The notes: generated by a model from the sequence alone, not told the origin. Shown: positions 25,977 to 35,232, counted from the first letter of the stretch. The stretch is 64,000 nucleotides of DNA from Paenibacillus sp. D2_2 (GCF_031199965.1 NZ_CP133605.1:2326501-2390500), one strand, 5' to 3'. Made by a program: numbers and translations.

Positions 25977-26498
25977 CTACAGTACGCGACGTGCTTTCAA
26001 GTAAGTTTTCTTCCAGTTACCGGAGTTAAGATCGGAGATCGTTACACCTGGTTTACCATAAGTGTGCAGGATTTTTCCGTTGCCCATGTATACTGCAACA
26101 TGCGTTACGTTCTTGCCATTAGCGCGGCTTCCGCTTGAGAAGAACACCAAATCTCCGGCTTTCAGATTGCTCTTGGATACAGCTTTTCCGACCTTGGATT
26201 GAGCAGCAGCTGTGCGCGGTAGAGTTACGCCATATTTTTTGAAAATATGCTTCATAAAGGACGAGCAGTCAAATACTTTAGTAGTAGAAGTGGAAGCGCC
26301 GAATTGATAAGGGGTTCCCATATAAGTTTTACCATAATTGACAACTTGCGTTCCCTTGGATGTTGCGGTAGCTTGAGCTGCTGTATTCGATGCGGATGCG
26401 GATGCTGCATCAACGCCAGTGACCATAAAAGCGCTAAATCCGATTGTAGATGCAAGGCCGACAGCTAATATTTTTTTGGATATGTTGTTCATCTTCAT
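25977..26498 (-). CDS. Secreted NlpC/P60 peptidoglycan endopeptidase
   Basis: 173 residues with a signal peptide (KKILAVGLASTIGFSAFMV, cleavage near VDAAS), an Ala/Thr-rich linker, then a C-terminal NlpC/P60 domain: GTPYQFGAS, catalytic Cys in FDCSSF, LPRTAAAQ, GDLVFF, catalytic His in VTHVAVYMG and a second His in ILHTYG. Such enzymes cut gamma-D-Glu-meso-DAP links in wall peptides. There is no separate wall-binding domain. The start has GGAGGTAA upstream. I looked for a c-di-AMP (ydaO) riboswitch upstream and saw none. Confidence 0.92.
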   Translation of the reverse strand: MKMNNISKKILAVGLASTIGFSAFMVTGVDAASASASNTAAQATATSKGTQVVNYGKTYMGTPYQFGASTSTTKVFDCSSFMKHIFKKYGVTLPRTAAAQSKVGKAVSKSNLKAGDLVFFSSGSRANGKNVTHVAVYMGNGKILHTYGKPGVTISDLNSGNWKKTYLKARRVL

Positions 26499-26717
26499 GT
26501 TGTAGTTACCTCCAAAGTGACTAGATAGATTTTGTGTTATTGGTTAACCGAATCAAGTTAACCAGCTGAGATAAACTATAACAGAACTTTAATGTCCTAA
26601 TAATTGGAATGGGTATGCTTAAGCTGGATACACCAAGGGTTTGAGGACGATTATTAAAAAACGATTAAAGTTACAAAATGTTAATTTGTTGACAACTTAT
26701 TTATTATGAAAACAATG

Positions 26718-26745
26718 AAAAAACCTTGGTATCCCAAGGTTTTTA
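26718..26745. terminator. Bidirectional terminator
   Basis: AAAAACCTTGG, loop TATC, CCAAGGTTTTT: perfect symmetric stem with A and T flanks, able to act in both directions. It follows thiN on the minus strand and lies in the otherwise empty 297-bp gap between thiN and the NlpC/P60 gene. Confidence 0.85.
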
Positions 26746-26795
26746 ATCGTTGTAATAGTTTGTTTTAAAAGGTTACAATTTTGTATTATTCGATT

Positions 26796-27436
26796 TCAAT
26801 CTTTACTTTGAATGATTAGTAACAGACCGCTGCGAATGGATACTGTTCCCTCTTTGCCTTCGAGACGGTTGCTTACTGCGAGCGACTGACCCATTTTTAA
26901 GGTGGCATTATGTAATGGATATTGGAAGCCTGTTAGATCAATTCCTGTTACCTCTGTGGTGATAGGCAATAAGGAGATATAAGTAAAACCTTGATTTTGG
27001 ATATTAATGATGGAATCGGTTAAGGTTACATAATTGTTCTGATCCCAGATGGCGCATAGGATGTGCTGCTCCAGGCTCTTAACTAACAAGTGAATATTAG
27101 CTAGAGTATGGTCGAGTCTTGTCCCAGTGACACCGAACAGTACAATTTGTTCTGGCTGCTGTTCAATAGCGATATCGAAAGCAAGCTCCGTATCGGTTAA
27201 ATCTTTGTTAATCGCATCGCAAGCCAGCATTTGTTCACTATGCTCTGAGATTTCCTCTAATTCAACAGGACTCACGGAATCAAAATCGCCGACAGAGAAA
27301 TGTGGCTTAATTCCGTGCTGAACGAGAAATAAAGCTCCTCGGTCCGCGCCAATGATAATATCCTCAGATTGTATTTCTTCTATAAAGAGGAATCGATCGA
27401 TCCTCCGGCAAAAATGAGTACTCGTTGTGCTGCCAT
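26796..27436 (-). CDS. thiN: Thiamine pyrophosphokinase, frame broken once
   Basis: Makes thiamine diphosphate from thiamine and ATP. Corrected length 213 residues. The start MAAQRVLIFAGGSID is in one frame; EEIQSEDIIIGADRGALFLV, KPHFSVGDFDSVSP, LFGVTGTRLDHTLANI and the C-terminal strand-rich part are in the next. One base is missing within 27381-27400. GDFDSV and GTRLDH are the diphosphate- and metal-binding signatures. Thiamine diphosphate is the E1 cofactor of the pyruvate dehydrogenase encoded 2 kb away, though the genes are not in one operon. The minus-strand site AAAGGAAGAG precedes the ATG. Confidence 0.85.
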
Positions 27437-27479
27437 ATTCCTACTCTTCCTTTCTCTATCAGGCTAGTGGCCTCAGTTC

Positions 27480-27530
27480 AGTATAATTTAAATTTAAGTC
27501 TTGCACAATTAATGGAAGCGAGACTACAAT
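27480..27530. promoter_or_regulatory. Back-to-back promoters between thiN and the TRIC gene
   Basis: Plus strand: TTGCAC (27501-27506), 18-bp spacer, TACAAT (27525-27530). Minus strand: TTGTGC (27508-27503), 17-bp spacer, TATACT (27485-27480). The two -35 boxes overlap by four bases, so the polymerases would compete. Confidence 0.45.
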
Positions 27531-27581
27531 GTATTGTATTATGCAATGAGAGCGCGAAGAAAGGGCAGTGAAGTACGGGGC

Positions 27582-28250
27582 ATGGAACTATTTGAGATTT
27601 TTAGCGTAATTGGAACGGTTGCCTTCGCGTTGTCAGGCGCTTACGTGGCGATGGAAGAGGAGTATGACATTCTTGGTGTACTTGTATTAGGATTGGTTAC
27701 GGCATTCGGTGGAGGGATCGTTCGTAACATCGTCATTGGTGTCCCGGTTACCATGATATGGTCCCAGGGAGGACTACTCCTGCTTGCGATCATTTCAATT
27801 GTTGTCGCGTTTATTTTGCCGTTATCATGGATTCACCATTGGAAGAAGACGGAGGCCTGGTTCGATGCCATCGGATTGGCGGCATTTGCGATTCAAGGTG
27901 CCCTTTACGCTACTGGCATGAAACATCCGGTTCTGGCTGTGGTTGTTGCCGCGATGCTGACAGGGATCGGAGGAGGAATTATCCGCGATCTACTGGCTGG
28001 CCGTAAGCCGCTGGTGCTGCGTGAGGAGATTTATGCTGTCTGGTCGATTGTTGCCGGACTTGTGATCGGACTTGGTATCGCCAAGTCTACAGTTAGTTTG
28101 CTGGTGTTGTTCGTCCTGGTGGTAAGTTTCCGAATGCTGTCTGTGTACTATAAATGGAAGTTGCCGCGTCGTTCTCTGAAGTTCGGAACGGTGGAGAATC
28201 CTTCTGCGAATCATGATAGCACGAAAGAACAGACGAAGACTCAAATGTAA
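27582..28250 (+). CDS. TRIC-type (UPF0126) membrane channel protein
   Basis: 222 residues, seven hydrophobic segments arranged as two similar triplets. The two copies of the family signature are visible: TAFGGGIVRNIVIG and TGIGGGIIRDLLAG, the glycine-rich kinked pore helices of bacterial TRIC channels. The family conducts monovalent cations, chiefly K+, in studied members. The C-terminal tail (PSANHDSTKEQTKTQM) is polar. ATG 27582 matches the family's start (MELFEIFSVIGTVAFALSGA); an in-frame ATG at 27534 is less likely. Confidence 0.88.
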   Translation: MELFEIFSVIGTVAFALSGAYVAMEEEYDILGVLVLGLVTAFGGGIVRNIVIGVPVTMIWSQGGLLLLAIISIVVAFILPLSWIHHWKKTEAWFDAIGLAAFAIQGALYATGMKHPVLAVVVAAMLTGIGGGIIRDLLAGRKPLVLREEIYAVWSIVAGLVIGLGIAKSTVSLLVLFVLVVSFRMLSVYYKWKLPRRSLKFGTVENPSANHDSTKEQTKTQM

Positions 28251-28316
28251 TGCAGCTATTATATAGATAGAAGTTGTCCGACGATGGACAAGATCTTACG
28301 ATTAAATTAAACAAGA

Positions 28317-28365
28317 AGAGCGGACCGCGGTATATATGATTCCCGCGCAATCCGCTCTTTTTTTC
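28317..28365 (+). terminator. Terminator after the TRIC gene
   Basis: AGAGCGGA-CGCGG paired with CCGCG-TCCGCTCT then seven T. A smaller hairpin TTGTCC/GGACAA lies just upstream (28274-28291). Confidence 0.8.
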
Positions 28366-28379
28366 GCATATGTTAGTTA

Positions 28380-29105
28380 TTATAAAAAATACGTAAGCGC
28401 CTCAGGCAGTTCTTTCTGCCAAAATCCCCAGAGATGCTGGCCATCCTTCTCCAAATACTTCACTTTAGCGCCTCGCTCCTCAAGCAGCTTCTTAGCTTCG
28501 CGGTTCAATTCCACGAAATTGCAGGTTCCAAATGAATTAGTAAACTTGTCTTCCTGCAAACCGATAATCATATAGAGGGAGAGATTTGATAAATCATGTT
28601 CAGCAGCGATCAATTTCAAGGATGGTTCATAGTATGCACCGGACAAGCTGATGATTTTGGAAAACAGTGTGCGGTTTTTCATAGCGATATGCAAAGAGAC
28701 TGAACCGCCGAGTGAGTCTCCGGCAAGAATGCGCTCCTGCGCCGTACGGCGGACGGGATAATTGCGCTCTACAAAGGGAATAATTTCTTCAGTGAAGCAG
28801 GCTGTATAAGCCTCATACCGTTCTCCTTCAGGAGAATATTCCGCGGTACGAACGGAGGTGTCCACTTCTACGCCGACAATGATAAACGGATCTATGTCTT
28901 CATCGAGAATCAGCTGATTTGCTGTCGTAGCAATGCGTCCGAAGTTGAAAAATTCCTCGCCGTCCTGGCAGTAAACCACCGGATAACTAATAACTTCATT
29001 ATATCCTGGAGGTAGGTAGATGCGTAGGGACCGTTTCTCTCCCAGATGCTTACTATCGATTTCTTCTTTAATAATGGTTCGTTTCAGATAGCGCGAATCC
29101 GTCAT
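28380..29105 (-). CDS. Putative alpha/beta-hydrolase esterase (esterase D/Fes-like)
   Basis: 241 residues, no signal peptide. Catalytic Ser in the nucleophile elbow GDSLGGSVSL (about 125-130), catalytic His in GQHLWGFW near the C terminus, and an early VVYCQDGEEFF strand typical of the putative-esterase (PF00756) family. Members hydrolyse S-formylglutathione, siderophore esters or acyl esters. No siderophore genes are nearby, so the substrate is open. The gene is convergent with the TRIC gene. Confidence 0.8.
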   Translation of the reverse strand: MTDSRYLKRTIIKEEIDSKHLGEKRSLRIYLPPGYNEVISYPVVYCQDGEEFFNFGRIATTANQLILDEDIDPFIIVGVEVDTSVRTAEYSPEGERYEAYTACFTEEIIPFVERNYPVRRTAQERILAGDSLGGSVSLHIAMKNRTLFSKIISLSGAYYEPSLKLIAAEHDLSNLSLYMIIGLQEDKFTNSFGTCNFVELNREAKKLLEERGAKVKYLEKDGQHLWGFWQKELPEALTYFL

Positions 29106-29274
29106 TTTGCGTGTATCTCCTTCTCGATTGTTTTGCTTTGCAGATGTATTTAAGTTAACATAACCATAGGGACAAGGGTAGCACAGTACCTTGAACCACG
29201 AACTCTGTTACATAAATTTGATACACCTGTTATACAAACAAAAATAAAAATTTTGTTGTTTAAGCGCATTTCCT

Positions 29275-29304
29275 TTGACTTAACGACTAAAACAGTTGTA
29301 TAAT
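29275..29304 (+). promoter_or_regulatory. Promoter of the pyruvate dehydrogenase operon
   Basis: TTGACT, 18-bp spacer, TATAAT: strong sigma-A-type match about 50 bp before pdhA. The promoter is bracketed by CTGTTATA (29227-29234) and its reverse complement TATAACAG (29310-29317), a possible operator pair. Confidence 0.7.
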
Positions 29305-29356
29305 AATTCTATAACAGAGATCCATGATATTCAAATATTTCGTCGAGGTGAAAAAA

Positions 29357-30424
29357 ATGAGCAAGATTCCTTATGAAGTATATACGGAGGACGTCGAAGC
29401 TTTGTCCGTGCTGTCGCCAGACGGTGAAATCGTGAACAAAGAGAAAGCTCCTGACTTAACCGATGATCAATTAAAAGAACTTATGTATCGCATGGTATTT
29501 ACCCGTACTTGGGACGACCGTGCTGTTAACCTGGGCCGTCAAGGACGTCTCGGTTTCTATGCTCCTGTATCTGGACAAGAAGCTACAATGGTAGGTAGTG
29601 AATTTGCTCTGGATAAAGAAGATTTCGTATGCCCTGGCTACCGCGATATGCCGCAGCTCGTATGGCACGGTCTTCCACTTTATCAAGCATTCCTATACTC
29701 CCGTGGACATCAGCATGGTGGAGAAATTCCAGAAGGTGTTAACGTATTGATGCCGCAAATCATCATTGGCGCTCAAGTGCTTCATGCTATGGGGATTGCA
29801 ATGGGCTACAAATTGAAACAACAAAAGCATGTAGCTATTACCTACACAGGTGACGGTGGTTCTTCTGAAGGTGATTTCTACGAAGCATTGAACTATGCTG
29901 GAGTATTTAAACTTCCGGTTATTTTCTTTGTGCAAAATAATGGCTATGCCATTACAACTCCATTCGCTAAACAAACCGCAGCTAAGTCGATTGCACACAA
30001 AGCAGTTGCAGCCGGCATCCGTGGCGTGAAAATTGACGGTATGGACGTATTTGCTGTAATTAGTGCGGTACGTGAAGCTGCTGAACTCGCTCGTAACGGA
30101 GAAGGAGCAACATTGATCGAAGCCGTTACTTACCGTTTCCGTCCACACTCTTTGTCCGATGATACTTCGAAATACCGGACTAAAGAAGAAGAAGGACAAT
30201 GGAATGAGAAAGATCCAATCGCTCGTTTGGCTAAATACTTGGAAAAGAAAGGCCTTTGGACTGAAGAAGATACGGCTCGCGTAAAAGAAGAAGCCAAGGC
30301 TAAAGTAAATGAGCAAATCAAAAAAGCAGAACAAACTGAGAAGATGACTGTTTCTGGTTTGATCGACAGCATGTTCGAAACAACTCCTAAACATTTGGAA
30401 GCTCAAAAAGCTGATTTTCAATAA
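29357..30424 (+). CDS. pdhA: Pyruvate dehydrogenase E1 alpha subunit
   Basis: 355 residues. With PdhB it forms the thiamine-diphosphate-dependent E1 that decarboxylates pyruvate and loads the lipoyl group of E2. ThDP motif GDGGSSEGDFYEALN ... NNGYAITTP and the phosphorylation-loop-like YRFRPHSLSDDTSKYR are present. ATG 29357 has GAGGTG upstream; the in-frame ATG at 29324 lacks a site. Codon choice (GCT, GTA, CGT, AAA) is that of a highly expressed gene and differs from most neighbours. First gene of pdhABCD. Confidence 0.96.
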   Translation: MSKIPYEVYTEDVEALSVLSPDGEIVNKEKAPDLTDDQLKELMYRMVFTRTWDDRAVNLGRQGRLGFYAPVSGQEATMVGSEFALDKEDFVCPGYRDMPQLVWHGLPLYQAFLYSRGHQHGGEIPEGVNVLMPQIIIGAQVLHAMGIAMGYKLKQQKHVAITYTGDGGSSEGDFYEALNYAGVFKLPVIFFVQNNGYAITTPFAKQTAAKSIAHKAVAAGIRGVKIDGMDVFAVISAVREAAELARNGEGATLIEAVTYRFRPHSLSDDTSKYRTKEEEGQWNEKDPIARLAKYLEKKGLWTEEDTARVKEEAKAKVNEQIKKAEQTEKMTVSGLIDSMFETTPKHLEAQKADFQ

Positions 30425-30439
30425 TTAATTTGATCTTAA

Positions 30440-30478
30440 CCCTATAAGTGTGTGTTTTTTAACAACTTCTATATAGGG
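30440..30478 (+). other. Hairpin and repeat remnant between pdhA and pdhB
   Basis: CCCTATA/TATAGGG arms surround GTGTGTG followed by TTTTTTAACAACTTCT. The inner text resembles the left tip (GTGCGTG) and right tip (TTTTTGAACAACCTCT) of the dispersed repeat joined with the middle missing. It could tune pdhA versus pdhB expression. Confidence 0.35.
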
Positions 30479-30528
30479 ATAAATATGCTGATTGGTTGTT
30501 CTAGTTCTAATGAGGAGGAAATGAAGCA

Positions 30529-31506
30529 ATGGCACAAATGAATATGAAAGAAGCAATTCGCGATGCGATGCGCGTAGAAATGAAGCGGGATGCGAATGTA
30601 CTTATCTTCGGTGAGGACGTAGGTAATGTCGGCGGCGTATTCCGTGTAACTGAAGGTTTGCAAAAAGAATTTGGAGAACAGCGTGTAATCGATACTCCGC
30701 TGGCTGAATCAGCTATCGGCGGTATGGCAGTAGGTCTTGGAATTCAAGGCTTCCGCCCAATCGCGGAAATCCAATTCGTAGGTTTCATTTTTGAAGCGCT
30801 CGATCAAATCCTGGTTCAAGCAGCGCGTATGCGTTATCGTTCCGGTGGTCGTTACAACTCCCCAGTTGTATTCCGTACACCATTTGGTGGCGGCGTAAAA
30901 GCAGCTGAGTTGCATACTGACTCTCTTGAAGGCTTGATCGCACAAACTCCTGGTATTAAATTGGTAATTCCTTCGAGTCCTTATGATGCAAAAGGTTTGT
31001 TGATCTCGGCTATCCGTGACAACGACCCTGTCTTCTTCATGGAGCATTTGAACTTGTACCATGCTTTCCGTGATGAAGTACCTGAAGGTGAATATACTGT
31101 AGAGCTTGGTAAGGCTAACGTTGTCCGTGAAGGTTCCAATGTTACGATCCTTTCCTATGGCTTGATGGTTCATACTGCAGTGAAAGCTGCCGAAGAGCTT
31201 GAGAAGAATGGCGTCAAAGCTGAAGTTATCGACTTGCGTACTTTGGTACCGCTCGACCTGGATACGATTCTTGCTTCCGTTAAGAAGACGAACCGTGTAA
31301 TTATCGTTCAAGAAGCTCAGAAATCTGCTGGTATTGCTGCAGAAGTTATCGCTCAAATTAATGAGCATGCCCTTCTGCATTTGGAAGCTCCAGTACTTCG
31401 CGTTGCTGCTCCGGATACCGTTTATCCGTTCGCGCAAATCGAAGATCAATGGCTCCCAACAACAGCTCGTATTATCGAAGGCGTTAATAAAGTACTCGAA
31501 TTTTAA
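30529..31506 (+). CDS. pdhB: Pyruvate dehydrogenase E1 beta subunit
   Basis: 325 residues, second half of the E1 heterotetramer. Recognisable segments are [15 protein letters not shown] (ThDP-binding Glu), [31 protein letters not shown] and the C-terminal transketolase-like part with [22 protein letters not shown] precedes the ATG. Same high-expression codon style as pdhA. Confidence 0.96.
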   Translation: MAQMNMKEAIRDAMRVEMKRDANVLIFGEDVGNVGGVFRVTEGLQKEFGEQRVIDTPLAESAIGGMAVGLGIQGFRPIAEIQFVGFIFEALDQILVQAARMRYRSGGRYNSPVVFRTPFGGGVKAAELHTDSLEGLIAQTPGIKLVIPSSPYDAKGLLISAIRDNDPVFFMEHLNLYHAFRDEVPEGEYTVELGKANVVREGSNVTILSYGLMVHTAVKAAEELEKNGVKAEVIDLRTLVPLDLDTILASVKKTNRVIIVQEAQKSAGIAAEVIAQINEHALLHLEAPVLRVAAPDTVYPFAQIEDQWLPTTARIIEGVNKVLEF

Positions 31507-31537
31507 TAAAACGTAATATTTATAGGAGGTCCTCCAA

Positions 31538-32815
31538 GTGGCAAAGTTTGAATATCGTTTTCCAGAGCTTGGTGAAGGTTTGCATGAAGGCGAAATTATT
31601 AAGATGCACATCAAACCAGGCGACAAAGTAACTGACGAAGACATCATCATGGAAGTACAAAACGACAAGGCTGTCGTTGAAGTTCCATGTCCGGTAGAAG
31701 GTACAGTACAAGAAGTGTTCGGTACGGACGGCGCTATTTTCCGCGTGGGTCAAGTCGTTGCTATCATCGACGCAACTGGTGACATTCCTGAGCAAGATGC
31801 ACCTGCTGAAGAAGAAGCTCCAGCAGCAGAAGCAGCACCTGCAGCACCGGCTGCAGCACCTGCAGCTGCGGCAGAAGCACCAGCTGCTCCAGACCGTGAA
31901 GTACTGGCTACTCCTAGCGTTCGCAAATTTGCTCGTGAGCAAGGTATCGACATTGCGCAAGTAGCTGGCACAGGTAAAGCTGGCAAGATCACTCGCGAAG
32001 ATGTTGAAGCGTTCAAGAATGGTGGCGTAGCTCCAGCAGCAGCACCGGCTTCCACAGACGCTGGTCAAGCGGCAGCAGCAGTTGCAGCACCAACAGCAGT
32101 ATCTACTGCAGCTGGTGAAGAAGAACGCGTTCCATTCAAGGGCATCCGTAAAGCCATTTCCAATGCGATGGTTAAATCGGCTTACACAGCTCCGCACGTT
32201 ACGATTATGGACGAAGTTGATGTAACAGAACTCGTTGCTTTCCGTAAACGCATGAAACCTGTAGCTGAGAAGAAGGGCATCAAAGTAACTTACTTGCCAT
32301 TTATCGTGAAGGCACTCGTTGCTGCTTCCCGTAAATTCCCAGCTCTTAATGCATCGATCGATGAAGTAAATAATGAAATTGTATATAAGAAACACTATGA
32401 CATCGGTATTGCTACAGATACTGATAACGGCTTGATCGTTCCTGTAATCAAGGAAGCAGATCGTAAGAGCATCTGGATGATCGCTGAAGCTATTTCTGAT
32501 TTGGCACTTCGCGGTCGCGAAGGTAAATTGTCTGCTGCTGAAATGAAGGGTAGCACGATCTCGATCTCGAACATCGGATCTGCTGGCGGTATGTTCTTTA
32601 CTCCAATCATTAACTACCCTGAAGTAGCAATTCTGGGTACTGGCCGGATTACTGAAAAACCGGTAGCAAAAGATGGCGAAATCGTTGTTGCTCCGGTAAT
32701 GGCTCTCTCGCTCAGCTTCGACCATCGTCTAATCGACGGTGCAACAGCTCAAAACTTTATGAACTACATTAAACAACTGCTTGGCAACCCTGAGCTGCTT
32801 GTAATGGAGGTGTAA
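31538..32815 (+). CDS. pdhC: Dihydrolipoamide acetyltransferase E2
   Basis: 425 residues forming the core of the complex. One lipoyl domain (1-80) with the lipoylated Lys44 in QNDKAVVEVP; an Ala/Pro-rich flexible linker (about 85-125); a peripheral-subunit-binding domain (ATPSVRKFAREQGID ... GKITREDVEAF); a second Ala-rich linker; and the catalytic domain ending with SFDHRLIDGA (active His and Asp). GTG start with TAGGAGG upstream. The Ala codon repeats (GCA GCA) in the linkers are normal for E2. Confidence 0.96.
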   Translation: MAKFEYRFPELGEGLHEGEIIKMHIKPGDKVTDEDIIMEVQNDKAVVEVPCPVEGTVQEVFGTDGAIFRVGQVVAIIDATGDIPEQDAPAEEEAPAAEAAPAAPAAAPAAAAEAPAAPDREVLATPSVRKFAREQGIDIAQVAGTGKAGKITREDVEAFKNGGVAPAAAPASTDAGQAAAAVAAPTAVSTAAGEEERVPFKGIRKAISNAMVKSAYTAPHVTIMDEVDVTELVAFRKRMKPVAEKKGIKVTYLPFIVKALVAASRKFPALNASIDEVNNEIVYKKHYDIGIATDTDNGLIVPVIKEADRKSIWMIAEAISDLALRGREGKLSAAEMKGSTISISNIGSAGGMFFTPIINYPEVAILGTGRITEKPVAKDGEIVVAPVMALSLSFDHRLIDGATAQNFMNYIKQLLGNPELLVMEV

Positions 32816-32819
32816 CAAC

Positions 32820-34238
32820 ATGGTAGTAGGAGACGCTTCAATCGATATTGATACACTAGTTGTAGGTGCTGGTCCTGGCGGTTATGTGGCAGCAATTCGT
32901 GCCGCCCAGCTCGGACAAAAGGTTATCATCGCTGATAAATCGGAACTCGGCGGCGTATGCTTGAACCGCGGATGTATTCCTTCCAAAGCGTTGATCGCGG
33001 CTGCTCATTCCTATGAGAACGCTAAGCATGGTGACGTTTTTGGTGTTACTGCTGAGAATGTAACTGTAGACTTTGCTAAGACACAAGAATTCAAGAACGG
33101 CGTTGTTAAGCAAATGACTCAAGGTGTTACCGGTTTGCTTAAAGGCAACAAAATTGAAGTGTTCAAAGGCGAAATCATGTTCATCAATGATTCGGAAGCA
33201 CGTGCTTTCAATGAGCATGAATCCCTGCGTTATCGCTTCAAGCACTGCATCCTGGCAACTGGCTCCCGTCCAATCGAATTGAAGCCATTCCCATTCGGTG
33301 GACGCATTCTGTCCTCGACAGAAGCACTGAACTTGGAAGAAATTCCTGGCAGCCTTGTTGTTATCGGTGGCGGCGTTATCGGTGCTGAGCTTGGTCAAAT
33401 GTACTCGAAGTTCGGTACGAAAGTAACGATCATCGAGGGTACGGATGCTATCCTTCCTGGCCTTGATAAGGACATGACTCGTCTTGTTGCGAAGGGCATG
33501 GAGAAGACAGGTATTGAAATCGTAACGAATGCTATGGCTGAAAGTGCTGAGCAAACGGATAAGAGTGTTAAGGTTAAATACTCTGTTAATGGTGAATCCA
33601 AAGAAATTACTGCGGACTACCTGCTTGTAACAGTAGGACGTCGTCCTAATACTGATGGTGACCTTGGTCTTGATCTGGCTAACATCGAATTGACAGATCG
33701 CGGTATGGTTAAAGTTGACCATCAAGGACGTAGTGTAAGTAACCCTAAAGTATTCGCTATCGGCGACATTGTTCCAGGTCTTGCACTTGCTCATAAAGCT
33801 TCTTACGAAGGTAAAGTTGCGGCAGAAGTCATCTCAGGCTTACCATCTGTAATTGACTACAAAGGTATGCCAGCTGTAGTATTCTCAGATCCTGAATGCG
33901 CAAGCGTAGGCTTAACTGAGAAAGAAGCTAAGGAAAAAGGCATCAAGGTTAAAGCGGGCAAGTTCCCATTTGCTGCTAACGGACGTGCAACTTCCGTGAA
34001 TGCTACTGAAGGCTTCGTCAAAATCGTAGCTAATGCAGACAACGAAGTGGTAATCGGCGCACAAATCGTCGGTATCGAAGCTTCGAACCTCATTGCTGAG
34101 CTTGGTCTTGCTGTTGAGATGGGCGCAACGCTTGAGGATGTCTCACTGACAGTTCATGCTCACCCAACACTTGGTGAGATCGTAATGGAAACGGCTGAAC
34201 TCGTTGAAGGCCATCCAATCCACATGATTTCTCGTTAA
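32820..34238 (+). CDS. pdhD: Dihydrolipoamide dehydrogenase E3
   Basis: 472-residue flavoprotein that reoxidises the lipoyl group with NAD+. FAD motif VVGAGPGGYVAA, redox disulfide Cys47/Cys52 in GGVCLNRGCIPSK, NAD motif VIGGGVIGAELG, FAIGDIVPG and the C-terminal active-site HAHPTLGE are present. It starts 5 bp after the pdhC stop, with GGAGGTG inside the end of pdhC. Last gene of the operon. Confidence 0.97.
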   Translation: MVVGDASIDIDTLVVGAGPGGYVAAIRAAQLGQKVIIADKSELGGVCLNRGCIPSKALIAAAHSYENAKHGDVFGVTAENVTVDFAKTQEFKNGVVKQMTQGVTGLLKGNKIEVFKGEIMFINDSEARAFNEHESLRYRFKHCILATGSRPIELKPFPFGGRILSSTEALNLEEIPGSLVVIGGGVIGAELGQMYSKFGTKVTIIEGTDAILPGLDKDMTRLVAKGMEKTGIEIVTNAMAESAEQTDKSVKVKYSVNGESKEITADYLLVTVGRRPNTDGDLGLDLANIELTDRGMVKVDHQGRSVSNPKVFAIGDIVPGLALAHKASYEGKVAAEVISGLPSVIDYKGMPAVVFSDPECASVGLTEKEAKEKGIKVKAGKFPFAANGRATSVNATEGFVKIVANADNEVVIGAQIVGIEASNLIAELGLAVEMGATLEDVSLTVHAHPTLGEIVMETAELVEGHPIHMISR

Positions 34239-34277
34239 TTCGAGGCTTAACGTTTCATCAACTCAAATCCTCTTATA

Positions 34278-34327
34278 GTGCGTGTTTAAAAAGTCAGACT
34301 TTCAGGGTGACTTTTTAAACTACCTCT
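34278..34327 (+). repeat. Dispersed inverted-end repeat, minimal hairpin copy F
   Basis: GTGCGTGTTTAAAAAGTCA, loop GACTTTCAGGG, TGACTTTTTAAAC, then TACCTCT. The arms form a perfect 13-bp stem. Relative to the other copies both arms are changed at the same pair (TTCAAAA to TTTAAAA on the left, TTTTGAA to TTTTAAA on the right), so pairing is preserved. Confidence 0.75.
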
Positions 34328-34354
34328 AGTAGGATTTCTCCTAAGCATATTTTT

Positions 34355-34385
34355 GGCAAGACCGTTATGGTCTTGCCTTTTTTTT
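34355..34385 (+). terminator. Terminator of the pdh operon
   Basis: GGCAAGACC, loop GTTAT, GGTCTTGCC and eight T. Perfect stem. It overlaps the 3' end of the convergent small membrane protein gene. Confidence 0.9.
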
Positions 34386-34661
34386 GCTTATAATGAGCAG
34401 TATCATACTGCAAACGATACTTATTGTACCTACCCAAAACATCCATTTTGCAGCGGTTACGTATGAAGCTGTAATGAGAAGCAGAGCAATGGTAATGGAT
34501 ACATAATGATCGACAGTACTTGGTTTTTTTCTAACGAATGATTGGGCTTGAGAAGCAGCTTTTTTTACTTTTGTGCTTGTATAATAAATCTTATCTTTAA
34601 CTTGATTCTCCGTATCTTTTACTTTTTGATGTAGCGATCTATTCATATAGGCTTTATTCAT
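34365..34661 (-). CDS. Small two-helix membrane protein
   Basis: 98 residues. An N-terminal polar, Lys-rich, probably helical half (VKDKIYYTSTKVKKAASQAQ) is followed by two closely spaced hydrophobic segments (YVSITIALLLITASYVTAA and MFWVGTISIVCSMILLIIS) and a KKKARP tail. The ATG at 34661 has GGAGGGAAAG upstream and lies inside the end of the marR gene (8-bp overlap), so it is co-translated with the regulator. Family not recognised. Confidence 0.6.
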   Translation of the reverse strand: MNKAYMNRSLHQKVKDTENQVKDKIYYTSTKVKKAASQAQSFVRKKPSTVDHYVSITIALLLITASYVTAAKWMFWVGTISIVCSMILLIISKKKARP

Positions 34662-35232
34662 GATCTTTCCCTCCGTATCGCCGTTTGGCGAATTCAGCGA
34701 ATACATTTCCTTGATATTCTGAGATATCCAACTGTGCAGTCTCATCGATTTCCAAATTCGCATCTTCCTCGTAACCATCCTGTTCTTCACCGTCAAAACG
34801 ATATAATTTCTGCAATAGCCTCCAAAAGGTCTCAATCTCGTCTGCTGTAAAGTCATGAAACATATCTGCTAGAAAATATGTGGACCTCTCGGAGCAAGTA
34901 ATTAACGCTTCTTTACCTTCAGGCGTAATCTCGACATTGATAGAACGTTTATCCAGCTTGCTTGGTATCGACTGAACATAGCCTTTGTTCACTAGGCTCG
35001 TAATTAGTTTGTTCGCTGTCTGTTTTGTGGTACCTAGCTTCTTAGCAATATTCATCAGTGAGGTGTTCTCGACAGGTAAGTGAGCTATTGCAATTAGAGT
35101 CATATGCTGCCTTGAAGTTAATATTTCGAGATTCTCGTCTCCGCGTGTTTGAACCTTATTGACAACGGAAAATAATGTGGCATAACTCTGCTGCATGAAA
35201 TGCAGTTCTTTTAGTAAAATGTTGATATCCAT
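34654..35232 (-). CDS. MarR-family transcriptional regulator
   Basis: 192 residues with the winged helix-turn-helix core (about 40-105): SLMNIAKKLGTTKQTANKLI, then the wing KLDKRSINVEITPEGK. The C-terminal 50 residues, rich in Asp/Glu (DGEEQDGYEEDANLEIDE), extend past the usual MarR length. It is transcribed away from the PBP gene; two similar inverted repeats sit just upstream and are the likely autoregulatory sites. The inducer is unknown. Confidence 0.88.
   Translation of the reverse strand: MDINILLKELHFMQQSYATLFSVVNKVQTRGDENLEILTSRQHMTLIAIAHLPVENTSLMNIAKKLGTTKQTANKLITSLVNKGYVQSIPSKLDKRSINVEITPEGKEALITCSERSTYFLADMFHDFTADEIETFWRLLQKLYRFDGEEQDGYEEDANLEIDETAQLDISEYQGNVFAEFAKRRYGGKDHE

Noticed and set aside
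26499..26795. c-di-AMP (ydaO) riboswitch before the NlpC/P60 gene
   Set aside because: Such hydrolase genes often carry one, but the conserved core text is absent here; only a terminator and AT-rich DNA are seen.
30709..33794. Long antisense open frames across pdhBCD
   Set aside because: Explained by the biased codon use of the highly expressed pdh genes, which removes stops on the other strand. No ribosome binding site.
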